From contig OZ241901.1 of assembly GCA_965202895.1 (NCBI GenBank), positions 2,604,001 through 2,668,000 of the forward strand: a DNA stretch of 64,000 nucleotides, written 5' to 3'. The first letter of the stretch is position 1. Each line of letters begins with the position of its first letter. Source of the stretch: JAJDXW01 sp965202895 (GTDB lineage: Bacteria > Pseudomonadota > Gammaproteobacteria > HK1). The notes beneath the pieces were generated by a model. It made no database searches and was not told the DNA's origin. It saw nothing but the letters and a program-made list of their open reading frames with translations. A program made the translations under genes and the position numbers. Below, in pieces: positions 36,538 through 44,583 of the stretch.

Positions 36538-37050
36538 ATGAAGGTGCTGGTCTCGGACACTTCCGCACTGGTCGATCTGGAACGCGGTTCTCTGCTGGAT
36601 GCGACCTTCCGCCTGCCATTCGAGTTCGCCGTCCCGGATCTGCTGTACGAGCGCGAGTTGAAGCACCACGGAGGCGAAAGATTGCTCGAACGGGGCATGC
36701 GTATCGCAGCGCTGGATGGGGATGGGGTCACGCAGGCGTTGCGCTACCGGCGCCGGCGGCCCGCGCTCTCGTTGCCGGACTGCTTCGCCCTTGCACTCGC
36801 CGTGCGCAGTCGGTGGATTCTCCTTACGGGGGATGCCGAGCTACGGCGGTTGGCCAGTGCCGAGGGCGTGGATTGTCATGGTGTCCTGTGGCTGATGGAC
36901 GAATTGCTTCACGTCGCCGTTGCGTCCGCCCGGCAACTGCATGATGGACTCGAAGCCATCAGTGCCCATCCGAGATGCAGGCTGCCGAGAGGAGAGGTTC
37001 GAGCACGATTGACGCGTTACGCGGCCCTTCTGGCAGACGCAGGCAAGTAG
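36538..37050 (+). CDS. PIN-domain protein (COG2405-like), partner of the XRE-ImmA protein
   Basis: This 170-residue protein starts MKVLVSDTSALVDLERG with the first metal-binding Asp. Glu near residue 40 (LLYERELKHHGG) and two further Asp residues (LPDCFALALAVR and LTGDAELRR) give the four-acid PIN site. It would act as an RNase. The start ATG 36538 lies 19 bases after the XRE-ImmA stop. XRE/ImmA plus PIN is a recognised toxin-antitoxin-like pairing, in which the XRE protein would be antitoxin/regulator. The gene has a compact domain with a short Arg-rich C-terminal extension. Confidence 0.75.
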   Translation: MKVLVSDTSALVDLERGSLLDATFRLPFEFAVPDLLYERELKHHGGERLLERGMRIAALDGDGVTQALRYRRRRPALSLPDCFALALAVRSRWILLTGDAELRRLASAEGVDCHGVLWLMDELLHVAVASARQLHDGLEAISAHPRCRLPRGEVRARLTRYAALLADAGK

Positions 37051-37243
37051 AATCTCGACGACGGCCCCGCCGATGTCGGTGGCTGCCGAAAGCGCACCTG
37101 ATCCACGGTGGTGCGGCTGCTCGGGGTGACGGAGAAGCCCGTAGTACCGGTTCCCGGGTCGTGCCTGTTCTGCTGCACCGCACGCAGGCCGAACCAGGAC
37201 CGTATGTCATGACCGACCTCGCGGCAGTCGGCGGCGAAGCGAG

Positions 37244-37430
37244 ATGATGGCCGGAATCAAGGGGCGGGACACCAAGCTCGAGCCTGTCGTCCGTCGTATC
37301 GCGCATCGGCTCGGGCTCCGCTTCCGCCAGTACCGGAAGACCTCACCGGCCGCCTCTGCCTCGTCTTCCTGCGCCGCCGCCCGGCGGTATTCGTGTACGG
37401 TCGTTCCTGGCATCGGCACGATGGATGGCG
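37244..37430 (+). pseudogene. vsr: Frameshifted vsr (very short patch repair endonuclease) remnant
   Basis: The first frame reads MMAGIKGRDTKLEPVVRRIAH then RLGLRFRQYRKTSPA, the Vsr N-terminus. After about 37345 the match moves to another frame, GRLCLVFLRRRPAVFVYGRS then WHRHDGW, which corresponds to the Vsr catalytic region (in intact proteins VFVHGCFWHRHDGC). Two zinc cysteines are lost (C to R, C to W). It is a dead copy. Intact Vsr repairs T:G mismatches beside Dcm-type methylation, so its past presence suggests a lost cytosine methyltransferase. Confidence 0.75.
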
Positions 37431-37591
37431 GGGCCGCGACGAGACGGACATGCCGCTCCCGCGAACGGCGACCGGATCAGGGTCGATGTGGTGTACCATC
37501 TCATGGTGCTCCGGGCAGGGTCGAGGTCGCGGTGGACGCCACGCGGGCACGACAGGGACTTGGGAGGTCCGACGACCGCAATCGACCGGCG

Positions 37592-38071
37592 GTGGAGAGG
37601 AATGCCGGTTTCGTTTCCATCAACGAGAGCTCCCCGGATTTCCCTGTTCCTCGCCAAGTGGAAGAACAACTGGACCGCCTGTGTCTGGCGGCTCTTGACG
37701 AGCAGTTCGAGGTCGGTGTCGAGAGCCGGTTTTCGAAGGAGCTTCAGCGGCTGTGTGCCTACCATCCGATCGGGGTTCTGCGATCTCTGAGAGCACGATT
37801 GCTCCACGGCGGCGCGAGCCCCGAAGTGCTGTCCGAGATCCTGCAATGGGCTTCACGTCAGGAAGCGGGCGCCATACGCCCCATTGTCGTCGAGCTGTTG
37901 TCAACGGGGCTCCATCACAAGTCGTCCCTGGTGCGTGACGCCGCCGCGTCGGCATTGGCCTGTCTCGATGAACGTGCGGCCGTCTCCCACCTTCGGCAAG
38001 CCATCGAGAGAGAAACGGCGCCGGAGCTTCGAGGGGACCTGGAAGACCTCGTCCGCTCCCTGGAGAGCTGA
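37592..38071 (+). CDS. Hypothetical HEAT-repeat-like protein
   Basis: This is a 159-residue protein. From about residue 45 it has helical repeats of the HEAT type, for example RPIVVELLSTGLHHKSSLVRDAAASALACL and AVSHLRQAIERETAPELRGD. The start is uncertain: GTG 37592 is used because the sequence upstream is the dead vsr stretch. No enzymatic motif is seen. It likely binds a partner protein or nucleic acid. The next gene starts 105 bases later on the same strand. GC is moderate (about 60 percent), lower than the chromosomal core. Confidence 0.5.
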   Translation: MERNAGFVSINESSPDFPVPRQVEEQLDRLCLAALDEQFEVGVESRFSKELQRLCAYHPIGVLRSLRARLLHGGASPEVLSEILQWASRQEAGAIRPIVVELLSTGLHHKSSLVRDAAASALACLDERAAVSHLRQAIERETAPELRGDLEDLVRSLES

Positions 38072-38176
38072 TTTTCGTGGCGATGGTTTGCCGAAAGCTG
38101 AGTCGGAAACGGCACCGGGATGGCCTGACGTGGCTTGGATCGCAGGAGATCCAGGCGGACGCGGTCAGAATGTCTG

Positions 38177-38608
38177 ATGACCCGCCAGAACCGGTTGTCC
38201 GTCTTCGTCCTCGACGGAGTGGACGATCGGACGGAACGGGTGGTCGCCGCTCTGGCCGTCACCCGGGACAGCTTGGCGTATCTCGATCTGGCCATTGCGC
38301 CGGAAGAGGTGCTTGCGCGATGCGATATTCGACGGGACAAGGTTCAGGGGCAGACTCCCGATCCCGGGGTCAACGATTGGCACGAGGACCTTGTCGAGCT
38401 CACGGCCGGGAAGATCGTCCGATTGGCTGCCGCCATCAAGGGCGAAGGAGAGATCGGACGCTACAACCTGAAGAAAGCAGGAGCAGCCGTTCAGCAGTCC
38501 CTGGACGAGGACTTCATCGGCGCCGAACACATCAATGGCAACCTCGTCCAGTCGCTGAGAAGACGCGGGATCGTCCGCTCCTTCCCGGCGAGGACTCGAC
38601 GTTCGTAA
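38177..38608 (+). CDS. Hypothetical protein adjacent to the HEAT-like gene
   Basis: This 143-residue protein (MTRQNRLSVFVLDGVDDRTERVV...) is predicted alpha/beta by eye, with an acidic centre (WHEDLVELTAGKIVRLAA). I recognise no domain. ATG 38177 is taken as start; upstream in-frame codons run into the gap. It may form a two-gene unit with the HEAT-like gene, since both are small, co-directional and set between toxin fragments. The C-terminus (RSFPARTRRS) is basic. Confidence 0.45.
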   Translation: MTRQNRLSVFVLDGVDDRTERVVAALAVTRDSLAYLDLAIAPEEVLARCDIRRDKVQGQTPDPGVNDWHEDLVELTAGKIVRLAAAIKGEGEIGRYNLKKAGAAVQQSLDEDFIGAEHINGNLVQSLRRRGIVRSFPARTRRS

Positions 38609-38627
38609 TTCGGAAATTTCCGGGGCA

Positions 38628-38773
38628 GTGCAACGCCCCGTACACCAGCTCCCCCCTGTGATACCGGAGGTGAACTGGCTCCTGATCGGCGCCGAACCTG
38701 CCCTCTTCGGCAGATCAGGGAAGGGAGATCGCTTCATCAGGTTGCTGAGAACGTCGGTATCGAAGAGGTACAT
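38628..38773 (-). pseudogene. vapC: vapC fragment, related to the VapC at 31881
   Basis: The ATG at 38773 opens MYLFDTDVLSNLMKRSPF and continues to about residue 38 (SQFTSGI) before a frameshift destroys the glutamate-containing GELVYG block. That block is still readable in another frame. The nucleotide match to 32128-32273 is high (about 85 percent over 140 bases by eye). The downstream half is missing, so the gene is a duplicated remnant. Confidence 0.75.
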
Positions 38774-38789
38774 CGGTCTTCACAGCCAG

Positions 38790-38936
38790 CGCGGGGTGAG
38801 CGCGGATATGGCGCTCAGGCTGGCGCGATATTTCGGGACGATGCCACGGCTTTGGCTGAACTCGCAAAGGACCTGGGAGCTTCACCGGGCGGAGATCGAG
38901 AAGGACCGCGAGATCGCCGAACGGGTGAGGCTTCGG
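38790..38936 (+). pseudogene. higA: HigA-family antitoxin C-terminal fragment
   Basis: GVSADMALRLARYFGTMPRL, then WLNSQRTWELHRAEI and EIAERVR, correspond to the C-terminal helices of HigA/VapI addiction-module antitoxins (usual text VSADMALRLARYFGTTPEFW, then LNLQ). The N-terminal helix-turn-helix is replaced by the opposing vapC fragment. The reading frame continues beyond the homology into random-looking sequence up to 39071. Confidence 0.7.
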
Positions 38937-39132
38937 CCGCGGAGGCGGCATGGCAGAGTGGAGACGGAGGCCGATCCCTCGCTTCCCGTCTTTTCACAAG
39001 GCGCTCTCCGAAGCAGCCTGAAGCCTCGCAGAACCTCGTTCTGGAGAGCCGTACAACGGACGGAGACTTGACTTCTCGACCCTGCGGCTGTCGATGCCTG
39101 AACCCCGAAACCTGACGGAACCCACAGGCCCG

Positions 39133-40176
39133 TCAGGTAGACGGGCCGGTTTCCTGGCGGGTGCGGACCCGGGCGATGCGTGCGTGGAAGTCCTGTTCGC
39201 CGTCGCAGGCGAGCGCGGCCTGGACGAGGACGTCCTCCGGCGCTTCGGCGAATCCGGGTACGCCGGCCGGGAAGGCTTCCGAGACCGAGATGCCCCGCGA
39301 CACCAGCATCTGGCGCACCAACTTCCCCCGGCCTTCGTCCCGACCTTCCTTCCGGCCCTCGTCCCGGAAGGAGCGCAGGAAGTGGTGGTCGTCCGGGCCG
39401 GTGCCGTCCCGTGCCCCCAGCGCCCGCCCCACCTGCGCAAGCCTCGCGTGCGTCCAACCCGTCGTCTCGGCCTCGTTCAGCGCTTCGTGGATCGCACGCG
39501 CCCGCCAGTCGGGAAGCGCGATGCTCACCGGCGATTCCCGGTATCGGCCCCCCTCCAGCACATGAATCGTCAACCCCGGCACACGACCTCGCGCGCGGCT
39601 CCGCGACCAGCGTTCCGGCACCTCCACCCACACCTCCGGAAAACCCCACCACTCGTACATCCCCAACTTCCAGCGCCGCACGTCCGTCGTATGGTCGACC
39701 TCCAGCACCACGTCCGGAAGATCGTGCATCCCGACCACGATCCCCCCGGTCTCGGGCAGCCGGGCGCGCCCCGGATACACGTACACGCACTGGTCAGCCT
39801 GGAGGATCCGGTGGCGCTCGCCGCGCTCGTCGCGCAATTCCAGGTCCGTGGAGCCGAAGGATTCGATGGGTGCGCCGCGCGCGGCGGCGATGAGGGTGCA
39901 GAACGCCGTGAGGCGCTGCGAAGGGTGTTCGTGGGGGATGCCGGTGGGGTCGCGCATCACCCACGCGGTCTCGGTGTCGCCGTCCCAGTACTCGAAGCGC
40001 CCGTCCCAAGTGTCGAGGTCGCGGCGCTTCAGGCGGATCGGCCGGCAGCCGGGAAGGTCCGGCGCCGCGGGGTTCGGCCTCGGGGCATCCGCCACCGCAG
40101 GAGCTGCCTCCGTACGCCGCAGCGGATGGGGCAGCGGCCGAGGATCTGCCGCCGCCAAGTCGTCTTCGGTGCGCAT
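39133..40176 (-). CDS. Uma2-family PD-(D/E)xK endonuclease-like protein, copy 1 of a tandem pair
   Basis: This 347-residue protein has a Uma2-like domain (about 55-220) with the DLPDVVLEVDHTTDVRRWKL then YEWWGFPEVWVEV core, a restriction-enzyme-like fold commonly expanded in cyanobacteria and planctomycetes. The C-terminal part has an EGRKEGRDEGRGKLVRQML segment. Function is unknown. ATG 40176 is preceded by AAGGAG at seven bases, which decides it over the upstream ATG at 40194. The gene is duplicated at 40311-41405 with very high nucleotide identity. Confidence 0.75.
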   Translation of the reverse strand: MRTEDDLAAADPRPLPHPLRRTEAAPAVADAPRPNPAAPDLPGCRPIRLKRRDLDTWDGRFEYWDGDTETAWVMRDPTGIPHEHPSQRLTAFCTLIAAARGAPIESFGSTDLELRDERGERHRILQADQCVYVYPGRARLPETGGIVVGMHDLPDVVLEVDHTTDVRRWKLGMYEWWGFPEVWVEVPERWSRSRARGRVPGLTIHVLEGGRYRESPVSIALPDWRARAIHEALNEAETTGWTHARLAQVGRALGARDGTGPDDHHFLRSFRDEGRKEGRDEGRGKLVRQMLVSRGISVSEAFPAGVPGFAEAPEDVLVQAALACDGEQDFHARIARVRTRQETGPST

Positions 40177-40310
40177 CTCGGGTCTCCTTTCCATGTCCGT
40201 GCCGTGCCGCGCCGCGCCGCGAAGTGCAGCCTACGTTCCCCTCCCCGGCACTTCGGTTCGGCGGCGCACGCGGCCCGAAGCCGTATGGAAAGCCTTGCGT
40301 CTCGTCCGGC

Positions 40311-41405
40311 TCATCGCGGATCGCTCCCGTTCTCTCCGCTCTTCCCTTGTCTGTCTACTGCCGTGGGATGCACGCGGCGGATGCGTGCGCGGAAGTCCTG
40401 TTCGCCATCGCAGGCGAGGGCGGCCTGGACGAGGGCGGCCTCCGGCGCTTCGGCGAAATGGGGTACGCCGGCCGGGAAGCCTTCCGAGACCGAGATGCCC
40501 CGCGACACGAGCATCTGGCGCACCAGCTTCCCTCGGCTTTCGGCCTGACCCTCGATCCGGCCCTGCTCCCGACCTTCCGCCCGGCCCTCGTCCCGGAAGG
40601 AGCGCAGGAAGTGGTGGTCGTCCGGGCCGGTGCCGTCCCGTGCCCCCAGCGCCCGCCCCACCTGCGCAAGCCTCGCGTGCGTCCAACCCGTCGTCTCGGC
40701 CTCGTTCAGCGCTTCGTGGATCGCACGCGCCCGCCAGTCGGGAAACGCGGTGCTCACCGGCGATTCCCGGTATCGGCCCCCCTCCAGCACATGAATCGTC
40801 AACCCCGGCACACGACCGCGCGCGCGGCTCCGCGACCAGCGTTCCGGGACCTCCACCCACACCTCCGGAAAACCCCACCACTCGTACATCCCCAACTTCC
40901 AGCGCCGCACGTCCGTCGTATGGTCGACCTCCAGCACCACGTCCGGAAGATCGTGCATCCCGACCACGATCCCCCCGGTCTCGGGGATCCGGGCGCGCCC
41001 CGGATACACGTACACGCACTGGTCGGCCTGGAGGATCCGGTGGCGCTCGCCGCGCTCGTCGCGCAATTCCAGGTCCGTGGAGCCGAAGGATTCGATGGGC
41101 GCGCCGCGCGCGGCGGCGATGAGGGTGCAGAACGCCGCGAGGCGCTGCGAAGGGTGTTCGTGGGGGATGCCGGTGGGGTCGCGCATCACCCACGCGGTCT
41201 CGGTGCCGCCGTCCCAGTACTCGAAGCGCCCGTCCCAAGTGTCGAGGTCGCGGCGCTTCAGGCGGATCGGCCGGCAGCCGGGAAGGTCCGGCGCCGCGGG
41301 GTCCGGTGTCGGGGCGCTCGCCGCCGCGGGCGCCGCCTCTGCACGCCGCCGCGGATGGGTCGGCGGCCGAGGACCCGCCGCCGCCAAGTCGTCTTCGGTG
41401 CGCAT
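40311..41405 (-). CDS. Uma2-family PD-(D/E)xK endonuclease-like protein, copy 2 of a tandem pair
   Basis: This 364-residue paralogue of the gene at 39133 has the same domain order. It has an extra segment before the shared C-terminus (EQGRIEGQAES) and a different tail (VHPTAVDRQGKSGENGSDPR). Most of the body is nearly identical, including the conserved FEYWDG(D/G)TETAWVMRDPTG block. The offset of 1229 bases between the two ATGs defines the repeat unit. GGAG precedes the ATG at 41405 by eight bases. Both copies retain the core acidic residues. Confidence 0.75.
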   Translation of the reverse strand: MRTEDDLAAAGPRPPTHPRRRAEAAPAAASAPTPDPAAPDLPGCRPIRLKRRDLDTWDGRFEYWDGGTETAWVMRDPTGIPHEHPSQRLAAFCTLIAAARGAPIESFGSTDLELRDERGERHRILQADQCVYVYPGRARIPETGGIVVGMHDLPDVVLEVDHTTDVRRWKLGMYEWWGFPEVWVEVPERWSRSRARGRVPGLTIHVLEGGRYRESPVSTAFPDWRARAIHEALNEAETTGWTHARLAQVGRALGARDGTGPDDHHFLRSFRDEGRAEGREQGRIEGQAESRGKLVRQMLVSRGISVSEGFPAGVPHFAEAPEAALVQAALACDGEQDFRARIRRVHPTAVDRQGKSGENGSDPR

Positions 41406-41630
41406 CTCGGGTCTCCATCCCAGGTCCATGACGCTGCGCCCCGGAGTGTAGCCCACTTTCCCGACCACGGGATCGGCGCCCCACGTGGTCCAAGGCAATC
41501 GCGTTTGGACATGGACCTGTCTCAAAACCACCATCCCGGGAGGGAGGGGGAGGGGAGGGCCAGGGGGAAGGGGAGAGGGTGACGACCCCGGCGGGGCGGG
41601 GAGGGCTCCGCCCCGCTCCGCCGCCGGTCG

Positions 41631-43325
41631 TCAGAACAGGCCCTCGACCTCGCCCGCCGCGTTGAGGCGGATGCTGTTGGCGGCGGGAACGCGCGGCAGG
41701 CCGGGCATGGTCATCATGTCGCCGCAGATGGCGACGAGGAACTCGGCTCCCGAGGAGAGGCGCACCTCGCGCACGGGGATGGAGTGGCCGGAGGGGGCGC
41801 CCTTCAGGCCGGGGTCGGTCGAGAAGCTGTACTGGGTCTTCGCCATGCAGACCGGGTAGCGGCCGAAGCCGTCGTCCTCGAACTTCGCGAGCTGGCTCCG
41901 GACGGTGGCCGGGGCGGTCACCTCCGCCGCGCCGTAGACGTCGCGGGCGATGGTCCCGATCTTCTCCCAGAGCCCCATGTCGTCCGGGTAGAGGGGGCGG
42001 AAGTCGGCCGCGCCGCTCTCCACCACCTCGACCACCTTGCGTGCGAGCGCCTCGGCGCCCGCGCTTCCGTCGGCCCAGTGGGTGCACTCGATGGCGACCG
42101 CGCCCCGCCCCCGCCCCTCGCAGTACTCGCGCACCGCGTCGAGCTCGGCGTCCGTGTCCGCCGTGAAGCGGTTGATGCCGACCACCGCCGGCACCCCGAA
42201 GCGGCCGATGTTGTCGAGGTGGCGCCCGAGGTTCGCGAGCCCCGCCCGCACCGCCTCGACGTTCTCGGTGCGGAGGTCGCCGAGCGCGACCCCGCCGTGC
42301 ATCTTGAGGGCGCGGATGGTCGCGACCACCACCGCCGCGTCCGGCCGGAGGCCCGCCTTTCGGCACTTGATGTCGAAGAACTTCTCCGCCCCCAGGTCCG
42401 CCCCGAACCCGGCTTCGGTCACCACGTAGTCCGCGAGCTTCAGGCCCGCCCACGTCGCCACCACGGAGTTGCAGCCGTGGGCGATGTTCGCGAACGGCCC
42501 GCCGTGGATGAGCGCGGGGTTGTTCTCGAGGGTCTGCACGAGGTTCGGCATGAGCGCATCCTTCAGGAGCACGGTCATCGCTCCGTCTGCCTCGAGCTCG
42601 CGCGAGTAGCGGGCCTCGCGCTCGCGCGTCTGCCCGACCACGATGTTGCCGAGCCGGCGTTCCAGGTCCGCGAGCCCTTCCGCCAGGCAGAAGATGGCCA
42701 TCACCTCGGATGCGACCGTGATGTCGAAGCCCGACTGGCGCGGGTAGCCGTTCCCGACCCCGCCGAGCGCGATCGCGACGTTCCGGAGCGCGCGGTCGTT
42801 CATGTCCACCACCCGCCCCCAGGCGCCGCGCCGCACGTCGAGCCCGAGCGCGTTGCCCCAGTGGATGTGGTTGTCGACCATCGCCGAGAGCAGGTTGTGG
42901 GCGGCCCCGATGGCGTGGAAGTCCCCGGTGAAGTGGAGGTTGATGCTCTCCATCGGCACGACCTGGGCATGGCCGCCGCCCGCCGCGCCGCCCTTGATGC
43001 CGAAGCAGGGGCCGAGGCTCGGTTCGCGCAGGCAGATGGCGGTGCGCTTGCCGATGCGGTTCAGGCCGTCGCCGAGGCCCACGGTGGTCGTGGTCTTGCC
43101 CTCCCCGGCCGGGGTCGGGGTGATCGCGGTCACGAGGATGAGCTTGCCGTCCGGCCGGCCGGCGAGCGAGTCGAGGTGGTCGAACCCGATCTTGGCCTTG
43201 TCGTGGCCGTAGGGGAAGAGGCGCTCGCTCGGGATGTCGAGCTTCGCCCCGACCTCGCCGATCGGCAGGGTGCGCGCCGCGCGCGCGATCTCGATGTCGC
43301 TTCGTACTTCGCCCTTGTCGCTCAT
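41631..43325 (-). CDS. fhs: Formate-tetrahydrofolate ligase (Fhs)
   Basis: This 564-residue enzyme has the family P-loop TPTPAGEGKTTT near residues 70-81, the GGAAGGGHAQVVPMESINLHFTGD block and ETCR-like/EAGFGADLGAEKFFDIKCR motifs. It makes 10-formyl-tetrahydrofolate from formate, ATP and THF. The length is normal. Its ATG overlaps the stop of the formyltransferase-like gene (ATGA), so these last two genes of the minus-strand cluster are translationally coupled. In this context it captures formate released by Frc. The C-terminus (AAGEVEGLF) is complete. Confidence 0.92.
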   Translation of the reverse strand: MSDKGEVRSDIEIARAARTLPIGEVGAKLDIPSERLFPYGHDKAKIGFDHLDSLAGRPDGKLILVTAITPTPAGEGKTTTTVGLGDGLNRIGKRTAICLREPSLGPCFGIKGGAAGGGHAQVVPMESINLHFTGDFHAIGAAHNLLSAMVDNHIHWGNALGLDVRRGAWGRVVDMNDRALRNVAIALGGVGNGYPRQSGFDITVASEVMAIFCLAEGLADLERRLGNIVVGQTREREARYSRELEADGAMTVLLKDALMPNLVQTLENNPALIHGGPFANIAHGCNSVVATWAGLKLADYVVTEAGFGADLGAEKFFDIKCRKAGLRPDAAVVVATIRALKMHGGVALGDLRTENVEAVRAGLANLGRHLDNIGRFGVPAVVGINRFTADTDAELDAVREYCEGRGRGAVAIECTHWADGSAGAEALARKVVEVVESGAADFRPLYPDDMGLWEKIGTIARDVYGAAEVTAPATVRSQLAKFEDDGFGRYPVCMAKTQYSFSTDPGLKGAPSGHSIPVREVRLSSGAEFLVAICGDMMTMPGLPRVPAANSIRLNAAGEVEGLF

Positions 43326-44272
43326 TCGTCCGCTCCCGCAGATTCGAGCCGATGGCCCGCCTCGAGTCCCGCGGCCGCCGCGAACTCGCCGGCCGCCATC
43401 TTCGCCCCGCCCTCCGGCCGCACCCGTTCGACCCGGATTGCGCCCCCGGCCGCCGCGACCACGAAGCCCTCGCCGTCCACCGCGGTCACCTCGCCGGGCG
43501 CACCCGTGCCGCCGCCCTCTCCGCCCCCGCCGTCCGCACGGCGGCTGTCGAAGATCCGCAGCCGCTTCCCGCCGTGCCGGGCCCAGGCCCCCGGCTGCGG
43601 GTTGGCGCCCCGGATGAGGTTGTAGACCTCGGCGGCCGGCTTCGTCCAGTCGATACCCACGTCCTCCGCCCGGCACCACCCTTCGTAGGTGCCGGCGTCC
43701 GGGTCCTGCGCCTCCCTGGGCGCCTTCCCGTCGCGCACGAGGTCCACCGCCTCCAGCATCGCCTCCACCCCCATCGGGAACAGGTGGTTGAAGTAGATGC
43801 TGCCCAGAGTGTCGTCCGGCCCGATCTCGACCTCCTTCCGAAGGAGGATGGGGCCGGTGTCGAGCCCGTTGTCGGGCCAGAAGATGCTGAGGCCGGTCCT
43901 CGTCTCGCCGAAGATGATCGGCCAGTTGATGGAGCTCGGCCCCTTGTGCATGGGGAGAAGGGAAGGATGGTACTGGATGGTCCCGAGCTTCGGGACATCG
44001 AGCGCCTCCTCGGGCACGAACAGGGTGACGTAGGCCATCACCCCGAGGTCCGGCGCGAGCGTCCGCAGCTCGTCCCATACCTCGGGGCGGCGAAAGGACT
44101 TCGGCTGGAACACGGGGATCCCGCGCTCGACCGCGCACGCCTTGAGGGGGTCCGGGGGACGGCCCTCGCGGTCCGGGGCGGTGTAGACCCCGACCACGTC
44201 CTCGCCGCGGTCGAGCAGCGCCTCCAGCACCGCGCGGCCGAACGCCTGTTGTCCGTTGACGATGATTCGCAT
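43322..44272 (-). CDS. 10-formyl-THF hydrolase-like/formyltransferase (ALDH1L N-terminal domain homologue)
   Basis: This 316-residue protein has the formyltransferase fold. It contains GTIQYHPSLLPMHKGPSSINW near residue 98 and GLSIFWPDNGLDTGPILL near 130, where His and Asp match the catalytic pair of the FDH (10-formyl-THF dehydrogenase) hydrolase domain. The FDH-type text YEG, then W-x-x-PA-x-x-x-x-N-x-IRG and PGAW follows. The methionyl-tRNA formyltransferase family is related, but the Q-Y-H triad in place of N-I-H favours the FDH-like branch. The C-terminal 75 residues are low-complexity or a divergent carrier-binding domain. It could hydrolyse 10-formyl-THF to formate, or move formyl groups between THF and a thioester (CoA). 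The latter is inference from the formyl-CoA context. Confidence 0.75.
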   Translation of the reverse strand: MRIIVNGQQAFGRAVLEALLDRGEDVVGVYTAPDREGRPPDPLKACAVERGIPVFQPKSFRRPEVWDELRTLAPDLGVMAYVTLFVPEEALDVPKLGTIQYHPSLLPMHKGPSSINWPIIFGETRTGLSIFWPDNGLDTGPILLRKEVEIGPDDTLGSIYFNHLFPMGVEAMLEAVDLVRDGKAPREAQDPDAGTYEGWCRAEDVGIDWTKPAAEVYNLIRGANPQPGAWARHGGKRLRIFDSRRADGGGGEGGGTGAPGEVTAVDGEGFVVAAAGGAIRVERVRPEGGAKMAAGEFAAAAGLEAGHRLESAGADE

Positions 44273-44583
44273 GTTCGCGTGTTCCTTGTCCTCGATTCTC
44301 GATGCGGCGGTCCCGGGCGGTGATTCCGGCCGGCTCGGGCCGCGCGGGCCAAGCCGCGGTCATGCCGGGTTCGGCCGATCGGCCTTGCACCCGGCGAAGT
44401 GCGCACGCGAGGCCGCTACGGGGCCGCCCGGCCGCATTCCGCACCGCCTTGGCCCCGGGCCCCGGCCCCGTCGCCTGCCCGATGCACGCCGGGTGTGTCC
44501 CGTTTCCCCGCGTCCCGGCCTCTCCTCCGTCCCGGCCGCGCGCCTCGTCCCGGCCCGCTCGGGCGCGCCCCGTCCCGGCCCGT
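44273..44583. other. 311-base gap within the C1 cluster
   Basis: The gap between frc and the formyltransferase-like gene contains low-complexity Arg/Pro-coding GC runs and no recognisable gene or regulatory element. Confidence 0.35.

Noticed and set aside
41485..41630. Possible transporter or regulator downstream of the Uma2 pair
   Set aside because: No motif and no start context; the 225-base stretch looks like spacer DNA.
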